DNA of 64,000 nucleotides from an uncultured Pelagibacteraceae bacterium (GTDB lineage Bacteria > Pseudomonadota > Alphaproteobacteria > Pelagibacterales > Pelagibacteraceae): contig CACIYQ010000004.1 in NCBI GenBank assembly GCA_902590915.1, positions 1-64,000 of the forward strand, written 5' to 3'. The number at the start of each line of letters is the position of its first letter. Position 1 is the first letter of the stretch. A model generated the notes under the pieces. It was not told the origin of the DNA. It did not search any database and saw only the letters and a list, made by a program, of their open reading frames with translations. Below, one piece after another: positions 51,137 through 60,450 of the stretch. The translations under genes and the position numbers were made by a program.

Positions 51137-52032
51137 TATTCGTGTCCTTCAGTACTAAAATTATAAATTTTTTCATCTAGTGAATTATACTTTTCATACT
51201 CAACAAGGTCATAAAGTCTTCTTCTCGTCTGCATTTTATCTATTATATTGTTCTGATGTCCATTAACATAAATGTCTCTTAAGCCATCTTCTACATTTTT
51301 CATAGCTAACCTTTGCGTCGTGACAGGGTAAATAACAATATTAAACCCAATATTTTCTAATTCTTTGTAATTAAATAGTTTTGATTTTCCAAATTCAGTC
51401 ATATTTGCTAATAAATAGCAATTAAGTTCTTTTCTTACTTTTTCAAAATCTTTTTCATCATGAAGTGCTTCAGGAAAAATAATTTCTGCTCCTGCATCAA
51501 CATAAGCTTTACATCTATCAATCATTTTATCTATTCCCTCTACACTTTTTGCATCAGATCTAGCGATTATTTTAAAGTTTTGATCTTTTTTTGCATTAAC
51601 ACATTCTTTTATTTTTTTTATCATCGCCTCTGTTGAAATAAGCTCCTTGTTATCAAGGTGGCCACATCTTTTTCTCTCAATTTGATCTTCCAAATGAACT
51701 CCAGTTATTCCAAATTGCTCAAATGTTTCTATTGTTTCTTTGCAAGATTTAAAACCAGTATCGATGTCAACAATTGTAGGAAGATTAGTTACTCTAGATA
51801 TTAAATAAGACCTAGTACTTACATCTTGTAAAGTGGTAAGTCCTATATCTGGAAAACCAAGATCATTTGCCATAACGCCACCAGAAACATAAACAGCATC
51901 GTATCCTATTTCTTCAACTAATTTTGCAGTTAAAGGATTATATGCTCCTGGTGCTCTTAAAATTTTTTTTGTTTTTAGTTTATTATCAAAATCAATTCTT
52001 TTCTGAGCAGGTTCTTTTTCTATAAAGTGCAC
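51136..52032 (-). CDS. prpB: 2-Methylisocitrate lyase
   Basis: The 298-residue ICL/PEP-mutase family enzyme has APGAYNPLTAKLVEEIGYDAVYVSGG, DIDTGF (metal site), GVHLEDQIERKRCGHL with the catalytic Cys in KRCGH, and IIARSDA. It splits methylisocitrate to succinate and pyruvate. Its stop shares one base with the prpC start, so both are one unit with prpB first. Confidence 0.93.
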   Translation of the reverse strand: MHFIEKEPAQKRIDFDNKLKTKKILRAPGAYNPLTAKLVEEIGYDAVYVSGGVMANDLGFPDIGLTTLQDVSTRSYLISRVTNLPTIVDIDTGFKSCKETIETFEQFGITGVHLEDQIERKRCGHLDNKELISTEAMIKKIKECVNAKKDQNFKIIARSDAKSVEGIDKMIDRCKAYVDAGAEIIFPEALHDEKDFEKVRKELNCYLLANMTEFGKSKLFNYKELENIGFNIVIYPVTTQRLAMKNVEDGLRDIYVNGHQNNIIDKMQTRRRLYDLVEYEKYNSLDEKIYNFSTEGHE

Positions 52033-52093
52033 TTTATTGACCTATATTGTAATAATATTTTTGTTTTAGTTTTTAAATAAAATTAATCAATAT

Positions 52094-52759
52094 TTAAAGA
52101 TAATTTGATATTATTTTTTCAATTCCTACAAAGTCTTTTATCAAGTGATTATGATAGATCTCATCTGATCTTTTTTCTGTGTATCCATATTTTAATAAAA
52201 TTATTGGTATATCAGCAGCTTTTGCAGCATTAGCATCTGTCTCACTATCTCCAATCATCAATGATTTATTTTTGTCACCATCTAATATTTCTATAACGTT
52301 TGTTAAATGTCTAGGATCTGGTTTGCAATATTCAAAAGTATTGTATCCTGCAACGTACTCAAAATATTCATAAATTCCAATTTTTTTTAAAAGATCAACA
52401 GCCAAATATTCAGTTTTATTGGTACATACTGCCATAGAAATATTTTCATTTTTACACCAATTTAAAAATTCCTTTACACCATTAATTAATTTACTTTCAT
52501 GTAAAATATTTTTTCCATAATAAGATAAAAATTCATCAGTCATTTTGTTTTGAATTTTTTCATCAAACCACTTCCACTGACCATTAGCTTTTGCCATCAT
52601 AGCCTTTGCTCCTTTGCCAACAGCATTTTTTAATTCTCCTAAAGTTTTCTTAGGATAGCCAAATTTGTCCATTACGTGATTATGCGCGCGTATTAAATCT
52701 GGCGCTGTATCTACCAAGGTACCATCTAGATCAAATAAAACTGTAAATTTTTGTTTCAT
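52094..52759 (-). CDS. gph: HAD phosphatase, probably phosphoglycolate phosphatase
   Basis: The 221-residue HAD enzyme shows motif I FDLDGTLVDTAPDLI (nucleophile Asp), motif II VCTNKTEYLA, motif III Lys in YCKPDPRHL and motif IV MIGDSETDANAA. Cap domain between residues 15 and 85 is helical as in Gph. It removes phosphate from 2-phosphoglycolate or a similar small ester. It lies between prpB and the divergent glmU-like gene. Confidence 0.88.
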   Translation of the reverse strand: MKQKFTVLFDLDGTLVDTAPDLIRAHNHVMDKFGYPKKTLGELKNAVGKGAKAMMAKANGQWKWFDEKIQNKMTDEFLSYYGKNILHESKLINGVKEFLNWCKNENISMAVCTNKTEYLAVDLLKKIGIYEYFEYVAGYNTFEYCKPDPRHLTNVIEILDGDKNKSLMIGDSETDANAAKAADIPIILLKYGYTEKRSDEIYHNHLIKDFVGIEKIISNYL

Positions 52760-52828
52760 TTTTAAAGTATTTTAAAGAAATAAATTGTGAATTAATCAAC
52801 ATATATACATAATGTAAATCAGACTTAA

Positions 52829-53437
52829 ATGAAAGTTTTAAATCAAAAAAAACTTAGAGAAAAATTTATCAAGTCAGGAGTAAAGATGATAAGTCCTGAA
52901 ACAATTTTTTTTTCAAAAGATACAAAAATTGGAAATAATGTAACTATAGAACCCTATGTTGTTATTAGTTCTAAAGTTAAGATTGGCAACAATGTTATTA
53001 TAAAATCCTTTTCTCACCTAGAGGGATGCAAAATTGAAAATAAAGTTGAAGTTGGCCCATATGCCAGAATTAGACCTGATACATTATTAAAAGAGGGATC
53101 TAAAATAGGGAATTTTGTTGAAGTTAAAAAAAGTAATGTAGGGAAAAAATCTAAAATAAATCATTTATCTTATATTGGTGATACAGACATTGGTAAATCA
53201 GTAAATGTTGGAGCAGGAACGATTACTTGTAATTATGATGGTATTAAAAAACATAAAACAAAAATTAAAGACAAAGTATTTATAGGCTCTAATTCTTCGT
53301 TAGTAGCGCCAGTTATAATTGATAACGAAAGTGTTGTTGGAGCAGGTTCTGTTATTACTAAAAATGTTTCCAAAAAATCTCTAGCACTTACCAGAACTTT
53401 ACAAACAGAAATTAAAAATTATAAAAAAAAAAAATAA
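52829..53437 (+). CDS. glmU: GlmU acetyltransferase half only (glucosamine-1-phosphate N-acetyltransferase)
   Basis: At 202 residues this protein covers only the C-terminal half of GlmU (about 450). It is a left-handed beta helix with GPYARIRPDTLLKEGSKIGNFVEVK, catalytic His in INHLSYIGDTDIG and NVGAGTITCNYDGIKKHKT. The N-terminal uridylyltransferase domain is absent, and no trace precedes it on this strand because gph occupies the other strand. It should acetylate glucosamine-1-phosphate, with a separate enzyme forming UDP-GlcNAc. It starts the glmU-glmS pair, 3 bases apart. Confidence 0.88.
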   Translation: MKVLNQKKLREKFIKSGVKMISPETIFFSKDTKIGNNVTIEPYVVISSKVKIGNNVIIKSFSHLEGCKIENKVEVGPYARIRPDTLLKEGSKIGNFVEVKKSNVGKKSKINHLSYIGDTDIGKSVNVGAGTITCNYDGIKKHKTKIKDKVFIGSNSSLVAPVIIDNESVVGAGSVITKNVSKKSLALTRTLQTEIKNYKKKK

Positions 53438-53440
53438 ATT

Positions 53441-55261
53441 ATGTGTGGTATAATTGGTATCTCAAGTAATAAGTCTGTATCGGCGAGTATTATCAACTCA
53501 TTAAAAAAGCTCGAGTATAGGGGTTACGACTCTGCTGGAATAGCAACTATTTTTGAAGGTAAAATAATTGAAGTAAAGTCTGAAGGTAGAGTAGATGTTT
53601 TAGAGGAAAATTTTGATTTGAAAAATTTAAAAGGGAATGTTGGAATTGGCCATGTTAGATGGGCCACACATGGAGCACCAAACAGTGTTAATGCTCACCC
53701 CCATTCTTCTGATAATGTTTCTGTTGTACATAATGGAATTATTGAAAATTCAACTATATTAAAAAAATACCTGACTAACAAAGGTCATATATTTAAATCT
53801 CAAACTGACACTGAAGTTATAGTACATCTAATCACAGAGAATTTAAAAACTGATGAATTAGAGGTAGCAGTTACAAAAACATTAAAACAACTTCATGGAA
53901 GTTTTGCCCTAGGAATTATTTTTAAGGATAATCCAAGCTTAATTGTTGGTGCTAGAAGAGGTTCACCCTTAGCTGTTGGTTATGGACCAAACGAAAATTA
54001 TTTAGGATCAGATTCATATGCATTAAAGGCAATGACAAATAAAATTACATACCTTGATGATGGCGAATTTTGCTTTATTAGAAATGATCAAGTGCTTTTC
54101 TTTAATGAAGATGGAAAAAAGATAAATAAAAAAATAATGGAACTTTCTTCTGATGAAGCTAGCTATGAAAAAGGTGACTTTAAACATTTTATGGCAAAGG
54201 AAATTGAAGAGCAACCAACAACAATTAAAACTGGAGTTAGTGAATATATAGATAAAACAAATTCAGAGATAAATATTTATAATTTTCCGTGGAAAATAGA
54301 TGAAATTAATTCAATCACTTTAATTGGTTGTGGTACTGCTTACCATTCATGTCTGATGGCTAAATATTGGTTTGAAGAATTGACTCAACTTGACGTAAAT
54401 ATTGATATTGCCTCAGAATTTAGATATCGAAAAAACAGATTTAAAAGAGACTCTTTATATATATTTGTCTCACAATCTGGAGAAACAGCAGATACTTACG
54501 CAGCACTAGATCTATGTAATAAAAATAAAATGAAAACTTGTGCTGTAGTGAACGTAATTGAGAGCTCGATTGCAAGAGATTCTAATTTTGTATTACCAAT
54601 CCATTGTGGACCTGAAATTGGTGTTGCATCAACAAAAGCTTTTTTAGGCCAAATATTAATTTTATATATTTTAGCTTTAAAATTTGGAGACTTAAGAAAA
54701 GAAACTAACAAAGAAAATTATAAAAAAAAGATTAAAGACTTACTCAATTTACCAAGTTTGATTGAAAAGTCTTTATTAATAGATAATGATATTCAGGCAA
54801 TATCTTCTACTTTCAATGAAGCAAAAGGTTCAATGTTTTTAGGCAGAGGATATTCATATCCTATTGCACTTGAAGGTGCTTTAAAATTAAAAGAATTATC
54901 TTATGTTCATGCAGAGGGTTATCCAGCGGGAGAAATGAAGCACGGACCATTGGCATTGATAGAGGATGGAATGCCAGTTGTAGTATTAGCTCCAAGAGAT
55001 AGTTATTATAAAAAAACTATTTCAAATATGCAGGAGGTAATAGCAAGAGGAGCAAAAGTTTTATTAATAACCAATAAGAGTAAAGATGAAATTGTTTCTG
55101 AAAATATTTGGGAAACTATTGAGGTTGAAAATACGAATGATGATTTATTACCTTTTCTATTGACAATACCTCTTCAAAAACTGGCATATTACTCAGCACT
55201 TAAAAAAGGATATGACATAGATAAGCCAAGAAATTTGGCTAAATCTGTCACTGTTGAATAA
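53441..55261 (+). CDS. glmS: Glucosamine-6-phosphate synthase
   Basis: This is full length at 606 residues. The N-terminal Cys (MCGIIGI) is the glutaminase nucleophile; RGYDSAGIA and WATHG, then two SIS domains with LIGCGTAYHSCLMAKYW and VSQSGETADTYAAL, and the conserved KPRNLAKSVTVE-type end (DKPRNLAKSVTVE) are present. It makes glucosamine-6-phosphate from fructose-6-phosphate and glutamine for cell wall and LPS. No glmS ribozyme is seen upstream; only 3 bases separate it from glmU. Confidence 0.97.
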   Translation: MCGIIGISSNKSVSASIINSLKKLEYRGYDSAGIATIFEGKIIEVKSEGRVDVLEENFDLKNLKGNVGIGHVRWATHGAPNSVNAHPHSSDNVSVVHNGIIENSTILKKYLTNKGHIFKSQTDTEVIVHLITENLKTDELEVAVTKTLKQLHGSFALGIIFKDNPSLIVGARRGSPLAVGYGPNENYLGSDSYALKAMTNKITYLDDGEFCFIRNDQVLFFNEDGKKINKKIMELSSDEASYEKGDFKHFMAKEIEEQPTTIKTGVSEYIDKTNSEINIYNFPWKIDEINSITLIGCGTAYHSCLMAKYWFEELTQLDVNIDIASEFRYRKNRFKRDSLYIFVSQSGETADTYAALDLCNKNKMKTCAVVNVIESSIARDSNFVLPIHCGPEIGVASTKAFLGQILILYILALKFGDLRKETNKENYKKKIKDLLNLPSLIEKSLLIDNDIQAISSTFNEAKGSMFLGRGYSYPIALEGALKLKELSYVHAEGYPAGEMKHGPLALIEDGMPVVVLAPRDSYYKKTISNMQEVIARGAKVLLITNKSKDEIVSENIWETIEVENTNDDLLPFLLTIPLQKLAYYSALKKGYDIDKPRNLAKSVTVE

Positions 55262-55296
55262 AGTCCAAAGTCTGTTAAAACACTTTTAGGTTGCAT

Positions 55297-56676
55297 ATGA
55301 AAAATTGGAAAAAAAATAGTTGGAGAAAATATCCGGTTAAACACATACCAGAATATCCAAATAAAAAAGAACTAGATAACGTTTTAGATAAAATTGGAAC
55401 ATTTCCTCCGCTAGTTTTTGCAGGAGAGACAAGACATTTAAAAGATCAACTTGCAGATGTTGTGGATGGAAAAGCTTTCCTTCTTCAAGGAGGAGATTGT
55501 GCAGAAAGCTTTGCAGAATTTAATCCAGACAATATAAGAGATACTTTTAAACTAATGTTACAGATGTCATTAGTTTTAACTTACTCTGCATCTTTACCAG
55601 TCGTAAAACTTGGAAGAATAGCTGGTCAGTTTTCAAAACCAAGAAGTTCGCCAACAGAATTAAAAGATGGGGTGGAGCTTCCAAGCTACTTAGGAGACAA
55701 CATTAATGGCATGGAATTTAATGAAAAGGCTAGAATTCCAGATCCTAAAAGATTATTTAAAGCTTATTCTCAGTCTGCTGCAACTATAAACCTTATCAGA
55801 GCGTTTTCAAAAGGAGGTTTTGCAGATTTAAACAAAGTACATTTATGGAATTTAGATTATATTAAAAAAAGTCCCCAATCAAAAAAATTTAAAGAACTTG
55901 AGGACAAAATTGCTGATGCCATTGCTTTTATGCGTGCGTGTGGAATTACATCAGATTTTAACAACAGACTGTATACAGTAAATTTTTGGACCTCACATGA
56001 GGCTTTATTGTTACCTTTTGAAGAGTCTATGACCAGAACAGACTCAACTACTGGTGAAAACCATGCTACTTCTGCTCATTTTGTTTGGATTGGTGACAGA
56101 ACAAGACAATTAGATGGTGGACATGTTGAATTTTGTAGAGGAATTGAAAATCCAATTGGTATTAAATGTGGCCCAACACTTAAAGCAGATGACCTAATTA
56201 ATCTTTGTAATAAAATTAATCCAAATAATGAAAAAGGTAAAATTACCTTGATCTCTAGGTTTGGCGCTGACAATGTTTCAAAACATTTACCTAAACTAGT
56301 TAGAGCAATTAAAAAGGAAGGACTCAATGTAATTTGGTCTTGTGATCCATGCCACGGGAATACAATAAAAGCTGTTACTGGCTTTAAAACAAGACCTTTC
56401 AATAGTGTTTTGAAAGAAGTAAGAGATGTTTTTGCATGTCATCAAAGTGAGGGAAGTTATGCTGGAGGTTTACATATTGAACTTACTGGTCAAGACGTAA
56501 CAGAATGTATAGGGGGAGCTCAAAAAATATCTGAAAAAGACTTATCCTCTAGATATCACACCCATTGTGACCCAAGACTTAATTCTAATCAGGCACTAGA
56601 GTTAGCATTTTTAATATCAGATGAGATTAAAAAGAATAGCTCATATTCAAAAAGTGTAAATAGAGCGGCATCTTAA
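55297..56676 (+). CDS. aroF: Class II DAHP synthase
   Basis: I start at ATG 55297 (459 residues). The plant-type class II motifs are FPPLVFAGETRHLKDQL, FLLQGGDCAESF, RIAGQFSKPRS, FWTSHEALLLPFE and WSCDPCHGNTI with metal-binding Cys, His and Glu residues. It condenses PEP and erythrose-4-phosphate to start the shikimate pathway. Regulation by aromatic amino acids cannot be judged. Confidence 0.95.
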   Translation: MKNWKKNSWRKYPVKHIPEYPNKKELDNVLDKIGTFPPLVFAGETRHLKDQLADVVDGKAFLLQGGDCAESFAEFNPDNIRDTFKLMLQMSLVLTYSASLPVVKLGRIAGQFSKPRSSPTELKDGVELPSYLGDNINGMEFNEKARIPDPKRLFKAYSQSAATINLIRAFSKGGFADLNKVHLWNLDYIKKSPQSKKFKELEDKIADAIAFMRACGITSDFNNRLYTVNFWTSHEALLLPFEESMTRTDSTTGENHATSAHFVWIGDRTRQLDGGHVEFCRGIENPIGIKCGPTLKADDLINLCNKINPNNEKGKITLISRFGADNVSKHLPKLVRAIKKEGLNVIWSCDPCHGNTIKAVTGFKTRPFNSVLKEVRDVFACHQSEGSYAGGLHIELTGQDVTECIGGAQKISEKDLSSRYHTHCDPRLNSNQALELAFLISDEIKKNSSYSKSVNRAAS

Positions 56677-56714
56677 TACATTGAAAAATTACTAAAAATT
56701 AGTAATCACTAGTT

Positions 56715-57452
56715 ATGAATACTTCAGAAAAAGTAAAATTTATATCTAATTGGATAAAAGATTATGCGAACGACATGCCAACTAAAGCGCAGTCTTTAGT
56801 TATAGGTATCTCTGGGGGAATAGACTCATCTGTTTCAAGTACTTTAAGTGCGATGACAGGCATGAGGACAATTGTATTATCGATGCCAATCAAGCAAAAA
56901 TCTCATCAGCATGATTTAAGTTTGAAACATCAAGAGTGGTTAGTTAAGAATTTTAAAAATGTAGAGGCACATACGGTTAATTTAGATGAGTTATTTTTAG
57001 CTTTTAGTGCCAGTTTGTCTAAATTTGATAATGAACATGGAATGGCAAATTCAAGAGCAAGATTAAGAATGACCACTCTGTATCAAGTGGCTGCAGCCAA
57101 TAAAGGTATTGTTGTAGGAACTGGAAATAAAGTTGAAGATTTTGGGGTGGGGTTTTATACAAAATATGGCGACGGTGGAGTTGATATATCACCGATAGCT
57201 GATTGTAATAAAACTCAAATTTGGGAACTAGGCAAAGAACTTGGAATTCTAAAGGAAATAATCGAAGCTGCACCTACAGATGGATTGTGGGACGATGGTA
57301 GAACAGATGAAGGTCAACTAGGTTTAAAGTATGAAGAATTAGAGGAGGCTATGGTTAATCCAAATTCTCCGAATCGAGCTAAATACGAAGAGATAAGAAA
57401 ACAAAATTTGCATAAAATGGAGCCAATTCCAGTATGCATTATTCCAAATTAA
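56715..57452 (+). CDS. nadE: NH3-dependent NAD+ synthetase
   Basis: The 245-residue protein is the short, ammonia-using form without a glutaminase domain. It shows VIGISGGIDSSVS (ATP P-loop), NSRARLRMTTLYQVA, GTGNKVEDFGVGFYTKYGDGGVDISPIADCNKTQI and DGLWDDGRTDEGQLG. It amidates nicotinate adenine dinucleotide. A terminator-like hairpin lies after it. Confidence 0.95.
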   Translation: MNTSEKVKFISNWIKDYANDMPTKAQSLVIGISGGIDSSVSSTLSAMTGMRTIVLSMPIKQKSHQHDLSLKHQEWLVKNFKNVEAHTVNLDELFLAFSASLSKFDNEHGMANSRARLRMTTLYQVAAANKGIVVGTGNKVEDFGVGFYTKYGDGGVDISPIADCNKTQIWELGKELGILKEIIEAAPTDGLWDDGRTDEGQLGLKYEELEEAMVNPNSPNRAKYEEIRKQNLHKMEPIPVCIIPN

Positions 57453-57454
57453 TC

Positions 57455-57479
57455 AAATAGATTCACAAATCTATTTTTT
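57455..57479 (+). terminator. Terminator after nadE
   Basis: AAATAGATT (57455-57463) pairs with AATCTATTT (57468-57476) around CACA and runs into a T tract to 57479. AT-only strength is modest, but it is 18 bases before the cysS start and fits an intrinsic terminator. Confidence 0.65.
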
Positions 57480-57497
57480 AAGTATATTCCTAAAATC

Positions 57498-58850
57498 ATG
57501 AGTAATGATATTTTTTTAACTAACAATCTTACCAACAAAAAAGAAAAATTTGATCCTATAGATAAAAAAAATATTAGAATGTACGTTTGCGGTCCAACCG
57601 TTTATGATGATCCTCATATTGGAAATGCAAGACCTCTTGTTGTTTTTGATATTCTTTTTAAAATTTTAAAAAAAAAATATTCTAAAGTTACCTATGTAAG
57701 AAATATAACCGATGTTGACGATAAAATTATAAATTCATCAAAAGATAAAAATATTCCAATTTCTGTGTTGACTGAAAATGTAAATAAAAGTTTTCAGAAA
57801 GATTGTAATTATCTGAATTGTGATATTCCTACACATCAGCCAAAAGCAACAGAACATATTGATTTAATGATAGAAATGATTTCCGATTTAATAAATAAGG
57901 GATTTGCTTACGAAGAAAATAAACATGTCTACTTTGAAGTAAATAAATTTAAAGATTATGGAAAACTTTCAAATAAAAATCTTGATGAATTAATTACTGG
58001 TTCTAGAGTTGAAGTGAGCGAGAATAAAAAAAACTCACAGGATTTTGTTCTTTGGAAACCTTCTAAAGATCATGAACCTTCTTGGGATTCTCCCTGGGGG
58101 AAAGGCAGACCCGGGTGGCACTTAGAATGTTCTGCTATGTCGAAAAAGTTTCTTGGAAATGAGTTTGATATTCATGGAGGCGGTATAGATTTATTGTTTC
58201 CACACCATGAAAACGAAATTGCACAATCAAGATGTGCAAACGATACAAAAGTTTTTGCAAATTACTGGTTGCATAATGCATTTATAACAATGTCGAATGA
58301 AAAAATGGCTAAATCGCAAGGAAATATTTTAAAAATAAAGGATTTTAGAAATAAGGTAAATGGTCAAGTATTGAGATTGGCTTTAATGAGTGCGCATTAC
58401 AAACAACCATTAGATTGGAATGATAAACTTTTAAGTGATTGTCAAAATACAATTAGTAAATGGTATAATGTGTACTCATCTGATCATCATGAAAAAGTTG
58501 ATGACGAAATTCTAAAACCACTTTACGATGACTTAAATACACCAGGGTATATTGCTAACCTTCATAAATTGTATGAGAAAGCACAAAAAGGAAATTCATC
58601 TGATAAAGCATTATTTACTTCTGCATGCAATTTTATAGGATTAATGAATGAAACAGAAATTGAGTGGTTAGAGTTTAAGAAAAATAAACTTTCAATAAAT
58701 GAAGCTGAAATTTTAGATAAAATTAAGCAAAGAAATAAAGCTCGAGAAGATGAAAATTATAAACAAGCTGATAAAATAAGAAATGAACTTTTAGACAATG
58801 GTGTTTTAATAGAAGATAAAGATGGTAAAACCACTTGGAAATATAAATGA
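57498..58850 (+). CDS. cysS: Cysteinyl-tRNA synthetase
   Basis: The 450-residue class I synthetase shows MYVCGPTVYDDPHIGNARP with the HIGH-type motif and first zinc Cys, GRPGWHLECSAMS and HHENEIAQSRCAN (other zinc ligands), and KMAKSQGN as KMSKS motif. The C-terminal anticodon-binding part ends NKAREDENYKQADKIRNEL. It overlaps cimA by ATGA. Confidence 0.97.
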   Translation: MSNDIFLTNNLTNKKEKFDPIDKKNIRMYVCGPTVYDDPHIGNARPLVVFDILFKILKKKYSKVTYVRNITDVDDKIINSSKDKNIPISVLTENVNKSFQKDCNYLNCDIPTHQPKATEHIDLMIEMISDLINKGFAYEENKHVYFEVNKFKDYGKLSNKNLDELITGSRVEVSENKKNSQDFVLWKPSKDHEPSWDSPWGKGRPGWHLECSAMSKKFLGNEFDIHGGGIDLLFPHHENEIAQSRCANDTKVFANYWLHNAFITMSNEKMAKSQGNILKIKDFRNKVNGQVLRLALMSAHYKQPLDWNDKLLSDCQNTISKWYNVYSSDHHEKVDDEILKPLYDDLNTPGYIANLHKLYEKAQKGNSSDKALFTSACNFIGLMNETEIEWLEFKKNKLSINEAEILDKIKQRNKAREDENYKQADKIRNELLDNGVLIEDKDGKTTWKYK

Positions 58851-60448
58851 GTAAAGAGCAACTATATATATTTGACACTACTCTTCGAGACGGAGCACAA
58901 ACACAAGGAGTGGATTTTTCAATTGATGATAAGGTGAAAATATCATCTTCTCTTGATGACCTTGGTGTTGATTATATCGAGGGTGGTTGGCCTGGTGCAA
59001 ATCCAACAGATACAGAATTTTTTAACAAAGATCACAATTTTAGATCAGCTAACTTAACTGCTTTTGGAATGACCAAGAAATCAGAACATAGCGCTGAAAA
59101 TGACCCAATGTTATCCTCATTAATTAATGCAAAAAGCAAATCGGTTTGTTTGTTTGGAAAATCTTGGGATTTTCAAGTTGACGTAGCCCTGGGCATCTCA
59201 AAAGATGAAAACTTAAATAATATTGCTGAAAGTGCAAAACATATTGTCAAATCAGGTAAAGAATTTATGTTTGATGCCGAACATTTTTTTGATGGATATA
59301 AGGCAAATGCTGAATATGCGCTTGCTTGTCTAAAATCTGCTTATGATAATGGAGCACGATGGATAGTCTTGTGTGATACAAATGGAGGTACACTTCCTCA
59401 TGAAGTTAAAAAAATTGTCTTAGAAGTTGCAAAACATGTACCAGGAAAAAATTTAGGAATTCATGCTCATAATGATACAGAAAATGCCGTTGCAAATAGT
59501 TTAACTGCAGTTCAAGCAGGAGTTAGACAAGTCCAAGGTACTATTAATGGATTAGGGGAAAGATGTGGTAATGCAAATTTAACATCACTTATCCCAACCT
59601 TTTTTTTGAAAAAAGATTTTTATGAAAATTATCAACTTAATATCAAACGTGAAAAATTAAAAACTTTAACACAATGCTCAAGGTTATTAGATGAATTACT
59701 AAATCTGAAACCAAATAAACATTTACCTTATGTTGGTGCATCTGCTTTTTCTCACAAAGGAGGAATGCATGTTTCTGCTGTTCAGAAAGATCCAAAAACT
59801 TATGAACATATTAATCCTGAGGAAGTCGGTAACTCCAGAAATATAGTTGTTTCAGATCAATCAGGGCAGTCTAATATTATGTCTAGATTAAACTCTATTG
59901 GCATAAATGTGGAGAAAAATGATCCAAAAATAAAAAAACTACTTGAGGAAGTAAAAGATAGAGAATTTATAGGTTATAGCTATGATGGTGCAGACGCTTC
60001 TTTTGAATTATTAGCAAGAAGATTGATGGGTGAAATACCAAGATATATTTCGATTAATGAATATGATGTTTCAGTTAAAAAAGACAAATCTGGAGAGATT
60101 ATTTCTTTTGCAAAGGCTCAATTAGAAGTGGATGGACAAAAGATACCATGTCAAGGGGAAGGGAATGGGCCAGTTAATGCATTAGACAATGCAATCAGAA
60201 AAAACGTAGATAAACTTGATAAGTATTCTAAATATTTGAAGGATCTAAGACTAGTTGACTATAAAGTAAGAATTTTAAATACTGGAACAGAAGCTGTAAC
60301 AAGAGTTAGTATTGAAAGTACAGACTCTAAAGGAATAAATTGGTTTACTATAGGAGTGTCACCAAATATTATCGATGCATCATTTAAAGCTCTAATCGAC
60401 AGTTTGGATTATAAACTATACAAAGATAATGCTCCTGCAAGTCTTTAA
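58847..60448 (+). CDS. cimA: (R)-citramalate synthase
   Basis: At 533 residues this is the long CimA form. DTTLRDGAQTQGVDFS (metal Asp and Arg-Asp pair), EGGWPGANPTD, IHAHNDTENAVANSL and GERCGNANL, KGGMHVSAV, and a C-terminal LeuA-dimer regulatory domain are present. It makes citramalate from pyruvate and acetyl-CoA for isoleucine synthesis without threonine. Product control by isoleucine is expected from the family. Confidence 0.94.
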   Translation: MSKEQLYIFDTTLRDGAQTQGVDFSIDDKVKISSSLDDLGVDYIEGGWPGANPTDTEFFNKDHNFRSANLTAFGMTKKSEHSAENDPMLSSLINAKSKSVCLFGKSWDFQVDVALGISKDENLNNIAESAKHIVKSGKEFMFDAEHFFDGYKANAEYALACLKSAYDNGARWIVLCDTNGGTLPHEVKKIVLEVAKHVPGKNLGIHAHNDTENAVANSLTAVQAGVRQVQGTINGLGERCGNANLTSLIPTFFLKKDFYENYQLNIKREKLKTLTQCSRLLDELLNLKPNKHLPYVGASAFSHKGGMHVSAVQKDPKTYEHINPEEVGNSRNIVVSDQSGQSNIMSRLNSIGINVEKNDPKIKKLLEEVKDREFIGYSYDGADASFELLARRLMGEIPRYISINEYDVSVKKDKSGEIISFAKAQLEVDGQKIPCQGEGNGPVNALDNAIRKNVDKLDKYSKYLKDLRLVDYKVRILNTGTEAVTRVSIESTDSKGINWFTIGVSPNIIDASFKALIDSLDYKLYKDNAPASL

Positions 60449-60450
60449 GC

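Noticed and set aside
55261-55296. Riboswitch or glmS-type ribozyme around glmS/DAHP synthase
   Set aside because: The gaps are 3 and 35 bases, too short for a riboswitch or ribozyme, and no conserved core is seen.
56688-56706. Hairpin ATTACTAA-AAA-TTAGTAAT before nadE as a terminator
   Set aside because: It has AT-rich pairs only and no T-run after it; could be chance at this base composition.
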